Source: Arthrobacter bambusae (GTDB lineage Bacteria > Actinomycetota > Actinomycetes > Actinomycetales > Micrococcaceae). From it: a stretch of 64,000 nucleotides of DNA. Positions within the stretch are counted from its first letter, which is position 1. Each line of letters begins with the position of its first letter. This document shows positions 51,923 through 63,815 of this stretch, one piece after another. The DNA lies in the NCBI RefSeq assembly GCF_022606295.1, contig NZ_JAHHZS010000008.1, forward strand, positions 62,001 to 126,000, in the 5' to 3' direction. A model generated the notes under the pieces. The model did no database searches and had not been told where the DNA came from. It saw only the letters and a program-made list of their open reading frames with translations. Position numbers and translations under genes: made by a program.

Positions 51923-53674
51923 TTAGTTCCTTGCCGAAGTGGCCTCGGGCTGGCTTTCCAGGCTTTCCAGACTGTCGGGAACCGGCCCGTCCGCCCCCGG
52001 AACCGCGCCGTGCCGGTAGAACTCGGCGGCGATCGGCGCGAGGGGTTCGCGGCCCTGAATCAAGTCCGCGGCTTTCTCGGCCAGCATCATGACCGGCGCA
52101 TAGATGTTGCCGTTGGTCACGTACGGCATTGCCGAAGCGTCAGCCACCCGCAGCCCCGAGATGCCATGCACCCTCATGCTGAGCGGGTCTACCACCGCCA
52201 TGGGATCGGTGGCCGGGCCCATCTTGGCTGTGCAGGAAGGGTGCAAGGCGGTTTCTGCGTCGCGGGCTACCCAGTCGAGGATTTCCTCGTCGGTCTGGAC
52301 TGCTGGACCGGGGGAGAGCTCACCGCCATTGAATGGCGCCATGGCGGACTGCTCCAGGATGTTCCGGGAAATCCGGATGGCTTCGACCCACTCGCGCCGG
52401 TCCTGGTCCGTGGAAAGGTAGTTGAACTTCATGGACGGGTGGACGGTTGGATCCGTGGAGGTGATCTTCAGGCTGCCACGGGCGTCGGAATACATGGGCC
52501 CGATGTGCACTTGGTAGCCATGCTTGGCGTCGGCCTTCTGGCCGTCGTAGCGGACGGCCACCGGCAGGAAGTGGAACATCAGGTTCGGGTAGGCGACGTC
52601 CTCGTTGGAGCGCACAAAGCCGCCCCCTTCGAAGTGGTTGGTGGCCGCGGGCCCCTTGCGCCCGAACAGCCACTGCAGGCCGATCCACGGATAACGCCAC
52701 AGGCTCAGGCTTGGCTGCATGGACACCGGCTGGGTGCAGGCATGCTGGATGTAGACCTCCAGATGGTCCTGCAGGTTTTCGCCCACACCGGGGAGGTCAA
52801 CCACGGGCCTGATCCCGAGCGATTTGAGGTGCGTGGCGTCCCCGACGCCGGACAACTGCAGCAGCTGCGGGGTGTTGACGGCTCCTCCGCACAGGACGAC
52901 TTCCTGGGCGTCCACGCTGTGCTGCTTGCCGTTGCGTCGGTAGCTGACGCCCGTGGCCCTGACCTCGGACGTTCCAATGCCGTCGAAGTTGATTTTCGAG
53001 ACGAGGGCCCGTGTCCTTACCGTGAGGTTGGGCCGGTCCAGGTGCGGCCGCAAGTAGGCGCGCGACGCGGAGAGCCGCTGGCCCTTGTGCACATTGCGGT
53101 CGAAGGGACCGAAGCCCTCCTGCCGGTACCCGTTGACATCGCTGGTCCGTGCGAATCCGGCTTCTTGGGCGGCGCGGAAGAAAGCCTGGAAGAGGGGATT
53201 GCGCGCAGGGCCGCGTTCAAGGACGAGCGGTCCGTTGTGTCCCCGCAGTTCATCGTCGGGATCCGCGGCGAGGGCGGTCTCCATGCGGTTGAAGTAGGGG
53301 AGGCAGTGAGCGAAATCCCAGGTCTCCATCCCGGCGTCGGCTCCCCAGCGTTCGTAGTCCAACGGGTTGCCGCGCTGGAAGATCATGCCGTTGATGGAGC
53401 TGGATCCCCCCAGCACCTTGCCGCGGGTGTGGGCGATCCGGCGTCCGTGCATGTGCGGCTCGGGGTCGGATTGGTAGCGCCAGTCGTAGAACCTGTTCCC
53501 GCTGGGGAACGTGAGCGCTGCCGGCATCTGGATGAACAGGTCCCAGGGGTAGTCGCTCCGGCCGGCCTCCAGGACCAGGACGGTCTTGGTGCGGTCTGCG
53601 CTGAGCCTGTCCGCCAGCACCGATCCGGCGCTGCCCCCACCCACAATGACGTAGTCGAACTTTTCGTTGGCCAT
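51923..53674 (-). CDS. betA: Choline dehydrogenase (GMC oxidoreductase)
   Basis: A 583-residue FAD enzyme of the GMC family. [20 protein letters not shown] is the ADP-binding start. [28 protein letters not shown] is GMC signature 1 and [16 protein letters not shown] signature 2. [37 protein letters not shown] contains the active-site His. Length and neighbours fit choline dehydrogenase oxidising choline to betaine aldehyde. AAGGAG precedes ATG 53674. It is the third gene of the operon that begins with the Rieske ferredoxin. Confidence 0.93.
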   Translation of the reverse strand: MANEKFDYVIVGGGSAGSVLADRLSADRTKTVLVLEAGRSDYPWDLFIQMPAALTFPSGNRFYDWRYQSDPEPHMHGRRIAHTRGKVLGGSSSINGMIFQRGNPLDYERWGADAGMETWDFAHCLPYFNRMETALAADPDDELRGHNGPLVLERGPARNPLFQAFFRAAQEAGFARTSDVNGYRQEGFGPFDRNVHKGQRLSASRAYLRPHLDRPNLTVRTRALVSKINFDGIGTSEVRATGVSYRRNGKQHSVDAQEVVLCGGAVNTPQLLQLSGVGDATHLKSLGIRPVVDLPGVGENLQDHLEVYIQHACTQPVSMQPSLSLWRYPWIGLQWLFGRKGPAATNHFEGGGFVRSNEDVAYPNLMFHFLPVAVRYDGQKADAKHGYQVHIGPMYSDARGSLKITSTDPTVHPSMKFNYLSTDQDRREWVEAIRISRNILEQSAMAPFNGGELSPGPAVQTDEEILDWVARDAETALHPSCTAKMGPATDPMAVVDPLSMRVHGISGLRVADASAMPYVTNGNIYAPVMMLAEKAADLIQGREPLAPIAAEFYRHGAVPGADGPVPDSLESLESQPEATSARN

Positions 53675-53730
53675 TAGTTGAACTCCTTTGAAGTGATCCC
53701 CATTGCTTGTGTCCGGTAGCCAGGAGGGCG

Positions 53731-56639
<2,909 letters not shown>

Positions 56640-56706
56640 CTCACGAACCTTCTTTCACCGGGCTGGTCGAAACCTGTGGGGCGGTTGTCTCATGATCAAC
56701 GCTGAT

Positions 56707-56839
56707 CACAATACGCAACAGAGTGATCGACCTCACATAGGCTTGTCAAGGGGTTGAATTTCCTGCGCAGATTCCTTGACATGCGATGTGAAGTCGGTCA
56801 CGCTGTTTCGCATAATGAAGTGTGTTGCGTATGGCGCAA
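56707..56839. promoter_or_regulatory. Divergent control region with three IclR-type operator candidates
   Basis: The 234-base gap contains back-to-back promoters: minus-strand TTGACA (-35 at 56744-56749) with CACTCT 18 bases on, and plus-strand TTGACA (56776-56781) with CACGCT 17 bases on. Next to each start region lie related sequences: TTGCGTATTGTG (56707-56718, minus), TTTCGCATAATGAA (56806-56819) and TTGCGTATGGCGCAA (56825-56839). Two TGATCA boxes lie at 56693 and 56703. A single repressor could close both promoters. Confidence 0.6.
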
Positions 56840-56873
56840 TAAAATTTTCGAACGGCTCGGCGAGGAGGAAGCC

Positions 56874-58070
56874 ATGGAGACATTGGCGATCGTGGGCGCA
56901 TCATTGGCGGGTCTTTCCGCCGCCCGCGCTGCCCGGGCGCAGGGCTTTTCCGGCCGGCTGCTCATCATTGGCGATGAGCAGCAGCGGCCCTATGACCGCC
57001 CGCCCCTGTCCAAGGAGTTCCTGGCAGGAAAAATCGGTATCAAGCACGTCATGTTGGAAGCCGGGGAGGCGGATTCAGATGACCCGCTCCAGGCCGAATG
57101 GCTGCTGGGCTCGCCGGCGCGAAGCTTTGACGCCGCCACCAGGACCATCACGCTAGGCGACGGACGCGCCGTGGTGGCTGACGGCGTCGTGATTGCCACG
57201 GGAGCCTCAGCCCGCACGCTGCCCGAACTCGCGGGCCTAGCCAATGTCTTTACCTTGCGGACTCTCCAAGACGCACAGGATCTGGCCCCGGAGCTCGTTG
57301 CGGGCGGCCGCCTGCTGGTTGTAGGCGCCGGCTTTATCGGCGCGGAAGTCGCGTCAACAGCCAAGGGCCTGGGAATGGACGTAACTGTCATCTGCAAGAG
57401 CAAAGTGCCTCTGAGCGCTCCGCTCGGTCCGGAGATGGCTGCCGTCATGGCCACACTCCATGGGATGAATGGTGTGGAGCTGGTTTGTGACACGGGAATC
57501 GACTCGTATTACAGCTACGAAGGAAATGTGACCGGCGTCCGGCTGAGCGATGGACAGTACCGTTCCGCCGATGTCGTACTCCTTGGTATCGGTGCGGTGC
57601 CCAACGTCGGGTGGCTGTCCGGTTCGGGCGTGGAGCTCGACGACGGGGTCACATGCGATCCGATGGGACGGACCAACGTTCCCGGCGTGGTTGCCGTGGG
57701 AGACTGCGCGGCCTGGTTCGACCCACGCAGCGGGCGGCACCAACGGGTGGAGCATTGGAGCGGCGCCCAGGAACGTGCCGCCCTGGCCGTGGCCGGACTC
57801 TTGGATCACTCAGCCGCGCCTCTTCCGCTCAACTTGCCGTACTTCTGGTCTGACCAATACGGAGTGACGCTCCAGTTCGCCGGCCATGCGCAGGACGCAG
57901 AGCGTGTCGAGATCGAGGCGGGGCAGCTCGAGGACCACAGCTTCCTTGCCGTGTACTACCGGGGCGGGGAAGCGGTGGGCGTTCTGGGTGTGAACCAGCC
58001 GCGCCTGTTCACCCGTTGGCGCCGGCAACTCAACGCCCGCAACGCCCCGCCCGTCCTGACAACCCCATGA
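56874..58070 (+). CDS. NAD(P)H:ferredoxin reductase (FAD, dioxygenase-type)
   Basis: A 398-residue flavoprotein of the ferredoxin/putidaredoxin reductase type. The FAD site is LAIVGASLAGLSAARAARAQGF, the NAD site LLVVGAGFIGAEVASTAKGLG (about 140-160), and GVVAVGDCAAWFDPRSGRHQRVEHWSGAQ closes the FAD pocket. It contains no iron-sulfur cluster of its own, so it needs a ferredoxin partner, presumably the Rieske protein encoded divergently. ATG 56874 has GAGGAGGAA upstream; it starts the oxygenase operon. Confidence 0.93.
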   Translation: METLAIVGASLAGLSAARAARAQGFSGRLLIIGDEQQRPYDRPPLSKEFLAGKIGIKHVMLEAGEADSDDPLQAEWLLGSPARSFDAATRTITLGDGRAVVADGVVIATGASARTLPELAGLANVFTLRTLQDAQDLAPELVAGGRLLVVGAGFIGAEVASTAKGLGMDVTVICKSKVPLSAPLGPEMAAVMATLHGMNGVELVCDTGIDSYYSYEGNVTGVRLSDGQYRSADVVLLGIGAVPNVGWLSGSGVELDDGVTCDPMGRTNVPGVVAVGDCAAWFDPRSGRHQRVEHWSGAQERAALAVAGLLDHSAAPLPLNLPYFWSDQYGVTLQFAGHAQDAERVEIEAGQLEDHSFLAVYYRGGEAVGVLGVNQPRLFTRWRRQLNARNAPPVLTTP

Positions 58071-58112
58071 ACATCCCAAGCCCCACTGCTTCATCACTGA
58101 ATAGGAGTCGGA

Positions 58113-59249
58113 ATGACCACTGAAGTTGTTTCCCCCAGCCTGATCCCCACTCTCCCCGGCCACACGTATGTCAGTGAAGACATCTTCCGCGCCGAGCAAG
58201 AGCACATCTTTGAACAAATGTGGTTCTGTGCAGTGCGGACCGCGGACCTGGAAAAGGCCGGTTCGTTCAAAACGGTGCAGATCGGCCGCGAGAGCGTGCT
58301 CATCAACCGAACCCGCAAAGGGGAAATCCGCGCGTTCTACAACATCTGCCGGCACCGTGGCGTGAAGCTGTGCATGGAGGAGTCCGGTGAAGCCAACCGC
58401 TCGTTCCAGTGCCCGTACCACGCCTGGACCTACGATCTCGAGGGAAAGCTCATCGCGGCCCCCAACCTCACCAAGATGCCGGATATCGACCGCAACGAAT
58501 ACGGACTGGTCAAGGTCCACGTCCGCGAGTACATGGGCTACGTCTGGGTCTGCCTTGCGGATGAACCACCGTCGTTCGAGGAAGACGTCATGGGTGCGAT
58601 CGAGGAGCGCCTCGGTGACCTGCGTGCTGTTGACGACTACGACATCGCGAACCTGAGCCTTGGCCGGCGCATCAAGTATGACGTCAAGGCCAACTGGAAG
58701 CTCATCATCGAAAACTTCATGGAGTGCTACCACTGCGCCACGATCCACCCCGAACTCACCGAAGTCCTGCCCGAGTTCGCCGATGGCCTGGCGGCGCAGT
58801 ATTTTGTGGGCCACGGCGCCGAGTTCGGCGACGACATCAAGGGCTTCACGATTGACGGTTCCGAGGGCCTGGACCGAATCCCGGGAGTGGGCGATGAACA
58901 GGACCGCCGGTACTACGCAGTGACCATCAAGCCGAATGTCTTCGTCAACCTGGTTCCGGACCATGTCATCATCCACCGCATGTTCCCGCTGGCCGCCGAT
59001 CACACGATCGTCGAATGCGATTGGCTGTACCTGCCCAGCGTGGTGGAATCCGGCAAGGACGTGAGCGCTTCGGTGGAGCTCTTCCACCGGGTCAACGAGC
59101 AGGACTTCGACGCCTGCGAACGCTGCCAGCCAGCCATGGGTTCCAAGATCTACGCCAAGGGTGGCGTCCTGGTACCGAGCGAGCACCACATTGAGGCGTT
59201 CCACAGCTGGGTCACCAGCAAGATCGCTGACGTCCCTGCCGACAGCTAG
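58113..59249 (+). CDS. Rieske oxygenase alpha subunit, glycine betaine demethylase type
   Basis: A 378-residue aromatic-ring-hydroxylating-type oxygenase. The Rieske centre is CRHRGVKLC...CPYHAW (about residues 79-102). The mononuclear iron site is NWKLIIENFMECYHCATIHPEL (about 195-216), with a later Asp expected. It resembles GbcA, which demethylates glycine betaine to dimethylglycine with release of formaldehyde. The cluster supports this: reductase before it, formaldehyde dehydrogenase after it, dimethylglycine oxidase in the divergent operon. Other N-methyl substrates such as stachydrine or carnitine are possible. Confidence 0.9.
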   Translation: MTTEVVSPSLIPTLPGHTYVSEDIFRAEQEHIFEQMWFCAVRTADLEKAGSFKTVQIGRESVLINRTRKGEIRAFYNICRHRGVKLCMEESGEANRSFQCPYHAWTYDLEGKLIAAPNLTKMPDIDRNEYGLVKVHVREYMGYVWVCLADEPPSFEEDVMGAIEERLGDLRAVDDYDIANLSLGRRIKYDVKANWKLIIENFMECYHCATIHPELTEVLPEFADGLAAQYFVGHGAEFGDDIKGFTIDGSEGLDRIPGVGDEQDRRYYAVTIKPNVFVNLVPDHVIIHRMFPLAADHTIVECDWLYLPSVVESGKDVSASVELFHRVNEQDFDACERCQPAMGSKIYAKGGVLVPSEHHIEAFHSWVTSKIADVPADS

Positions 59250-59308
59250 CCTGAGGAATGTCCGTCGATGTAACGAGCTACCGGAACCTAGGAAAAGGAA
59301 CACAGCCA

Positions 59309-60397
59309 ATGGTTTACAAAGTAAGGGCGGTCATCGCCAAGGAAAAGAACGCTCCGGTCTCCCTGGAGACCATCCTGGTGCCGGAGCCCGGTCCGGGCGA
59401 AGCGCTGGTGGACATCCTCACCTGCGGCGTGTGCCACACCGACCTGCACTACAAGCAGGGCGGCATTACCGATGATTTCCCCATCCTGCTCGGCCACGAG
59501 GCCACGGGTGTAGTCAGCGCCGTAGGGCCGGACGTCACCGAAGTAGCGCCGGGGGACCGCGTGATTCTGAACTGGCGTGCCGTGTGCGGGGAATGCCGGG
59601 CCTGCGCCAAGGGCCAGCCGCAGTACTGCTTCAAGACGCACAATGCCACCCAGAAGATGACCCTGGAGGACGGCACTGAACTTACACCGGCCTTGGGGAT
59701 CGGCGCCTTCGCAGAGAAGACCCTCGTGGCCGCCGGGCAGTGCACCAAAGTGGACGACGACGTCGATCCCGCCGCCGTCGGGCTGCTCGGCTGCGGTGTG
59801 ATGGCAGGAATCGGCGCCGCCATCAACACCGGGGAGGTCAAGCGGGGCGAGTCCGTGGCCGTCATCGGCTGCGGCGGCGTCGGCATCGCTGCCATCGCCG
59901 GGGCAAGGCTCGCCGGCGCCACGACGATCATCGCCGTGGACATCGACGCCAACAAAATCGAGATGGCCAAGTCCCTGGGAGCCACGCACGGTGTCAACTC
60001 CAGACAGGAAGACCCCATCGAGGCTATCCGGGCGCTGACCGGCGGGAACGGTGCCGACGTGGTGATCGACGCCGTCGGACGCCCGGAGACCTACAAGCAG
60101 GCCTTCTACGCGCGCGACCTTGCCGGCCGCGTGGTACTGGTCGGCGTCCCGACGCCGGGCATGTTGCTCGAACTGCCCCTGCCGGATGTCTTTGGCCGCG
60201 GCGGTTCGCTGAAGTCCTCCTGGTACGGGGACTGCCTGCCTTCCCGCGATTTCCCGATGCTCGTGGCGCACTACAAGCAAGGCAACCTCGACCTGGACGC
60301 GTTCGTGTCCGAACGGATCACCATCGACCAGGTGGAAGAAGCGTTCGCCAAGATGCACGAAGGCAAAGTGCTCCGCTCGGTCGTGGAAATCGCATGA
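59309..60397 (+). CDS. S-(hydroxymethyl)mycothiol dehydrogenase
   Basis: A 362-residue zinc alcohol dehydrogenase matching the actinobacterial mycothiol-dependent formaldehyde dehydrogenase. Catalytic zinc ligands lie in [16 protein letters not shown] and LLGHEATG. The structural zinc lobe is [15 protein letters not shown], and the NAD site [22 protein letters not shown]. It oxidises S-hydroxymethyl-mycothiol to S-formyl-mycothiol, removing formaldehyde made by the betaine demethylase. I placed the start at ATG 59309 after AAAAGGAAC. Its stop overlaps the MBL hydrolase start (ATGA). Confidence 0.94.
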   Translation: MVYKVRAVIAKEKNAPVSLETILVPEPGPGEALVDILTCGVCHTDLHYKQGGITDDFPILLGHEATGVVSAVGPDVTEVAPGDRVILNWRAVCGECRACAKGQPQYCFKTHNATQKMTLEDGTELTPALGIGAFAEKTLVAAGQCTKVDDDVDPAAVGLLGCGVMAGIGAAINTGEVKRGESVAVIGCGGVGIAAIAGARLAGATTIIAVDIDANKIEMAKSLGATHGVNSRQEDPIEAIRALTGGNGADVVIDAVGRPETYKQAFYARDLAGRVVLVGVPTPGMLLELPLPDVFGRGGSLKSSWYGDCLPSRDFPMLVAHYKQGNLDLDAFVSERITIDQVEEAFAKMHEGKVLRSVVEIA

Positions 60398-61002
60398 GCG
60401 TCACCATCGAAAACCTCGTCACCTCGGGCACGTTTTCGCTCGACGGCGGCACATGGGACGTGGACAACAACGTTTGGATCGTCGGCAACGACGATGAATG
60501 CGTCATCATCGACTGTCCGCACGATGCGTCGGCAATCATCGACCAGGTCCGTGGCCGGAAGGTGCGGGCCATCCTGCTCACCCATGCGCACAACGACCAC
60601 ATCGGAGCGGCGCTCGACGTGGCGAACGCCGTGAACGCCCCGATCCACCTGCACCCCGCGGACATGGTTCTGTGGGAGCAGGTGTATCCGGACGCCGGCC
60701 CGGACCGTCACATTGCGGACGGTGACGTCTTCGAGGTGGCGGGCACGGCCCTGCAAGCCATCCACACGCCGGGCCATTCGCCGGGTTCCACGTGCTTCTA
60801 CCTGGAAAGCGAAGGCACCGTCTTCACGGGCGACACCCTCTTCAACGGCGGCCCGGGAGCCACCGGCAGGTCCCACAGCGACCACCCGACCATCCTGGCC
60901 TCGATCAGGGAGCGCCTCCTGACGCTTCCGGCGGAAACCGTGGTCCGGACCGGCCATGGCGGGGACACCACCGTCAAAGCGGAGAAGGAAAACCTCGCTT
61001 AG
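60394..61002 (+). CDS. MBL-fold hydrolase, probable S-formylmycothiol hydrolase partner
   Basis: A 202-residue metallo-beta-lactamase-fold protein. [11 protein letters not shown] (residues 66-76) is the HxHxDH metal motif. Further metal ligands are in [25 protein letters not shown] and [10 protein letters not shown]. It resembles glyoxalase II. Coupled translation with the mycothiol-dependent formaldehyde dehydrogenase is a recurrent actinobacterial arrangement, and it probably hydrolyses S-formyl-mycothiol or a related thioester to formate. The open frame extends upstream inside the dehydrogenase gene but lacks family similarity there. Confidence 0.9.
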   Translation: MSVTIENLVTSGTFSLDGGTWDVDNNVWIVGNDDECVIIDCPHDASAIIDQVRGRKVRAILLTHAHNDHIGAALDVANAVNAPIHLHPADMVLWEQVYPDAGPDRHIADGDVFEVAGTALQAIHTPGHSPGSTCFYLESEGTVFTGDTLFNGGPGATGRSHSDHPTILASIRERLLTLPAETVVRTGHGGDTTVKAEKENLA

Positions 61003-61032
61003 GCGGCGCGGGATCGCCGGGTTCGGCGGTTT

Positions 61033-61866
61033 CTACGCGCCGCTGGCTGCGGTGTAACCCATCTTGACGCTGATTGAATACCCGGCCTGCTTGAGCGCAT
61101 CGAGCAGGCCGGGTATTTTTTCCGGCTCGAAACGGAAAGCCGGGCCGGAAAGGCTGATGGCTCCGATCACGGTGCCGCTGTGGTTGCGGATCGGAACGGC
61201 GACGGCGTTGAGTCCGCGCTCGAGTTCTTCATACGTGGCGGCGTATCCGGCCTCCGCAATGACCGGCATTTGCTGCTCCAGCGCGTCGCGGTCTGTGATG
61301 GTCTGTGGCGTGTATCGCGCCTGGCCGGCTTCCCTGAGAACTCGGTCCCGGGTGGCAGGCGGCAGGGCGGCAAGCATGACCTTGCCGCTGGACGTGGCGT
61401 GGAGCGGGGTGAGCCCGCCGATCCAGTCCTGGGTGCCAAGCGTGTTGGGGCCAATGGCCTGGTCCACATTGACCGCGAAATTCGACCGCAGCACGGCCAG
61501 GTTGGCAGTCTCAGCGAACTTCTCCGCCAGGGCTTCGAGATCTTCGCGGGCCTCCCTGACCAAGCTGAGGCGGGCCGGAATGGCGCTGGCCAAACGCAGG
61601 ATGTTGAAACCGAGTTGGTATTTTCCGCGCTCGTGATTCTGCTGGACCATGCCACGGGCGTCCAGGGCGCTCAGCAGTCGCGACGCCGTCGACTTGTGGA
61701 CGCCCATTTCCTCCGCGATCTCACTCACGCCGGCATCTCCGTTGCGGGCGATGATCTCAAGCACAGTGATGGCCCGGTCCACGGACTGCACACCTGCGTG
61801 CTGCCCGGCGGCGGGATCGGTATCGGGGTCGTTGGCAATGCTTGCATCAGCGTCCATGTGGTTCAT
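61033..61866 (-). CDS. IclR-family regulator of the betaine island
   Basis: A 277-residue IclR regulator. The HTH is near residues 28-75 (VQSVDRAITVLEIIARNGDAGVSEIAEEMGVHKSTASRLLSALDARGMVQQN). The effector domain includes PLHATSSGKVMLAALPP and GLNAVAVPIRNHSGTVIGAISLSGPAFRF, typical of the family. I chose ATG 61866; ATG 61857 and an upstream TTG are alternatives. It is convergent with the oxygenase operon and is the best local candidate for the operators at 56707-56839. Its 3' coding region contains a terminator for that opposing operon. Confidence 0.9.
   Translation of the reverse strand: MNHMDADASIANDPDTDPAAGQHAGVQSVDRAITVLEIIARNGDAGVSEIAEEMGVHKSTASRLLSALDARGMVQQNHERGKYQLGFNILRLASAIPARLSLVREAREDLEALAEKFAETANLAVLRSNFAVNVDQAIGPNTLGTQDWIGGLTPLHATSSGKVMLAALPPATRDRVLREAGQARYTPQTITDRDALEQQMPVIAEAGYAATYEELERGLNAVAVPIRNHSGTVIGAISLSGPAFRFEPEKIPGLLDALKQAGYSISVKMGYTAASGA
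61077..61121 (+). terminator. Intrinsic terminator of the plus-strand operon, inside the IclR coding sequence
   Basis: AATACCCGGCCTGCT (61077-61091) pairs perfectly over 15 bp with AGCAGGCCGGGTATT (61103-61117) around an 11-base loop. On the plus strand it ends in six Ts (61116-61121). It is 75 bases after the MBL gene stop, within codons of the convergent regulator. Confidence 0.8.
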
Positions 61867-61969
61867 CGTCTCAAACGCGGTCAAATGGGCAGCCTCTCCT
61901 GGCTGCGTGTCCTGGGATGTTGCCAGCCGTGCCGGTCATCATGGATAGCTGGTTATAGGATCGGTCGAT

Positions 61970-62707
61970 ATGGCACTGCGACTTGTTCAGGTGAATTTCA
62001 AGGCACGCGATGACGCGGTCCTCGGGCGGTTTTGGGCGGAGGCCCTCGGCTGGGAAGTTTCCAGCGAAGGACCCGGCATGAGCAATGTTGAACCAGTGGG
62101 CTTCGCCGGGCCGGACCCCACAGCCGTGTGCGTCGATGTCGTCACCGTCCCGGACCCCGAAAATGTAAGGTACCGCGCGCACCTCGATCTCGCCACCACC
62201 TCTGCGACCCATCAGTCGGAGCTGGTGGCGCGGCTGGTGAAGCTAGGTGCGACCCCCGGAGACATCGGTCAGGGCGATGTGCCTTGGACGGTCCTGGCCG
62301 ACCCGGAGGGCAACCTGTTCTGTGTGCTGGAGCCTCGGCCGATCTACGGGGACACCGGGCCGATCGCCGCAGTGGTGGTCAATTGCGCGGATCCGCGGGC
62401 CATGGCCCGGTTCTGGAACGGCGCGATGGACTGGACCCTGCACGAAGTGACCGACGATTTTGCGAGGCTGCGCTCGGCGAAGGGTGTCGGGCCGTACCTG
62501 GAGTTCGTCCGGACAGCCGCCGCGGATGCCGTGTCCGGCCGTGTCCATCTCGACCTGAGGCCGTACCGCGGCGATGATCAAGCGGCAGAGGTGGCCCGGC
62601 TGCGGGAACTGGGCGCCACGGACGCCGACGTCGGCCAAGGCGATGTGCCATGGGTGTGCCTCGCCGACACGGAGGGCAACGAGTTCTGCGTCCTCACCCC
62701 CGGCTGA
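61970..62707 (+). CDS. VOC-family protein with two glyoxalase-like domains
   Basis: A 245-residue protein of two similar halves: residues 1-120 (LVQVNFKARDDAVLGRFWAEALGWEV ... GQGDVPWTVLADPEGNLFCVLEP) and 125-245 (AVVVNCADPRAMARFWNGAMDW ... GQGDVPWVCLADTEGNEFCVLTP). Both match the vicinal-oxygen-chelate fold (glyoxalase/bleomycin-resistance type). Strong internal similarity shows a duplication. Members range from enzymes to drug-binding proteins; the function here is unknown. It is monocistronic, divergent from the IclR gene. Confidence 0.88.
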   Translation: MALRLVQVNFKARDDAVLGRFWAEALGWEVSSEGPGMSNVEPVGFAGPDPTAVCVDVVTVPDPENVRYRAHLDLATTSATHQSELVARLVKLGATPGDIGQGDVPWTVLADPEGNLFCVLEPRPIYGDTGPIAAVVVNCADPRAMARFWNGAMDWTLHEVTDDFARLRSAKGVGPYLEFVRTAAADAVSGRVHLDLRPYRGDDQAAEVARLRELGATDADVGQGDVPWVCLADTEGNEFCVLTPG

Positions 62708-62858
62708 CGCCGCGATCGCCTAAGCCGTTCCTTCTTGGGCCCCGCCGTGCCACACTTGATGGACTATCGAGTGACTGGGGGGATCCGGGTCAGGAGATTG
62801 GTATGCGAGTTCTGATGCACCCCCGCACCTCGGGCCGCCGAGTGATGGCGAGCCAGCC

Positions 62859-62972
62859 ATGATCATCGGTTGGGCTTACTTCATGGCCGGAGTAATGACG
62901 GTTGATGGACTTCTGCTGGGCTTGCTGCTGCTGAACGTGAAGTGGCCCAAACACTGGAAGAGGAACGGCTAG
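62859..62972 (+). CDS. Possible 37-residue small membrane protein
   Basis: An ATG at 62859 opens a 37-codon frame encoding MIIGWAYFMAGVMTVDGLLL, then a leucine-rich stretch and a basic end KWPKHWKRNG. The profile is that of a single-span membrane peptide with a cytoplasmic positive tail. The ribosome site is poor and there is no known homologue I can name, so it may be a chance frame. Confidence 0.35.
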   Translation: MIIGWAYFMAGVMTVDGLLLGLLLLNVKWPKHWKRNG

Positions 62973-62993
62973 CGGCAGCGGTTTCCCGCGGGC

Positions 62994-63665
62994 CTAGAGC
63001 ACCTTGCGGATCGTCTGTTCGAAACTCACCACGTGATGCAAGGCGAGCGCCGCCGCCCGCTCCTCGTCGCCGTCGGCGATGGCGGTGAGCAACTCGGCGT
63101 GTTCCGCGACGTGGCCAGTCACGGATGGCATCTTGTCCAGCATGTGGCACCAAATGCGGGTTGCGAGGTTGTCGTAGCGGATCAGCACGTCCTCGAGGTG
63201 CGGATTGGCCGCGGCCTTGTAGATGAGCCGGTGCACCTGGATGTCGTAGCGCATGAGTTCCTGCTGGCCGGCGTCGTGTGCTTCCAAGCCGCTGATGGCT
63301 GCGGCGACCTCGCGCAGTTCTTCCCGCAGCTTAGGGCTGGCCATGCGGGCGGCCCGCCGTGAGGCCAGGGGCTCAAGCAGCTCCCGGATTTCGGAGACGT
63401 CGGCGAGTTGGGTGATGTCGACGCCCGTGGCGAAGGTTCCGCGGCGGGGATACGACACCACGAGGTGGTCGCTTTCGAGCCGCTTGATGGCCTCGCGGAC
63501 CGGGGTCCGTCCGATGCCGAGTTCGGCTGCAATCTGACCGTCGTTGATGGGGTCTCCGGGTTTGATGTCCAGCATGATGAGCCGGTCGCGCAGGAGCAGG
63601 TAGGCGTTTTCCGCCAAGGACGTTCCTTGCGTGCCTGTGTCCAGTGCCTCCAGTGCAGTGCTCAT
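62994..63665 (-). CDS. GntR-family regulator (FadR/FCD type)
   Basis: A 223-residue GntR regulator. The winged HTH is at residues 18-80 (AENAYLLLRDRLIMLDIKPGDPINDGQIAAELGIGRTPVREAIKRLESDHLVVSYPRRGTFA). The C-terminal FCD helical domain contains EIRELLEPLASRRAAR, YDIQVHRLIYKAAANPHLEDVL and HAELLTAI, with the usual Asp and His metal ligands. ATG 63665 has GGAGAGGA upstream. It is divergent from glyA and probably controls glyA and the sarcosine genes expected beyond the edge, sensing a carboxylate such as sarcosine or glycine. Confidence 0.92.
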   Translation of the reverse strand: MSTALEALDTGTQGTSLAENAYLLLRDRLIMLDIKPGDPINDGQIAAELGIGRTPVREAIKRLESDHLVVSYPRRGTFATGVDITQLADVSEIRELLEPLASRRAARMASPKLREELREVAAAISGLEAHDAGQQELMRYDIQVHRLIYKAAANPHLEDVLIRYDNLATRIWCHMLDKMPSVTGHVAEHAELLTAIADGDEERAAALALHHVVSFEQTIRKVL

Positions 63666-63702
63666 GTGTCCTCTCCCGTTGTCACAATTCCAAGTCTGGC
63701 GG

Positions 63703-63781
63703 ATCAGTTGCTGCCGGGCTGTTGACGGTTGTGTGATCTTCAACATACTATGGCAACAGTTCTAATATATCAGTTGCTGAT
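63703..63781. promoter_or_regulatory. Operator candidates between the GntR gene and glyA
   Basis: ATCAGTTGCTG occurs twice, at 63703-63713 and 63769-63779. The second is part of the perfect palindrome ATCAG-TTG-CTGAT (63769-63781) next to a TAATAT (63763-63768) that could be the glyA -10. The layout fits a GntR repressor acting on both divergent genes. Confidence 0.5.
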
Positions 63782-63815
63782 TAGTCAGTAAATATAAGTA
63801 TCTCAAAAGGAGAAC

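Noticed and set aside
51881..53677. A 598-codon open frame antisense to choline dehydrogenase
   Set aside because: Same GC effect; no ribosome site, no recognisable domain and exact opposition to a well-supported GMC enzyme.
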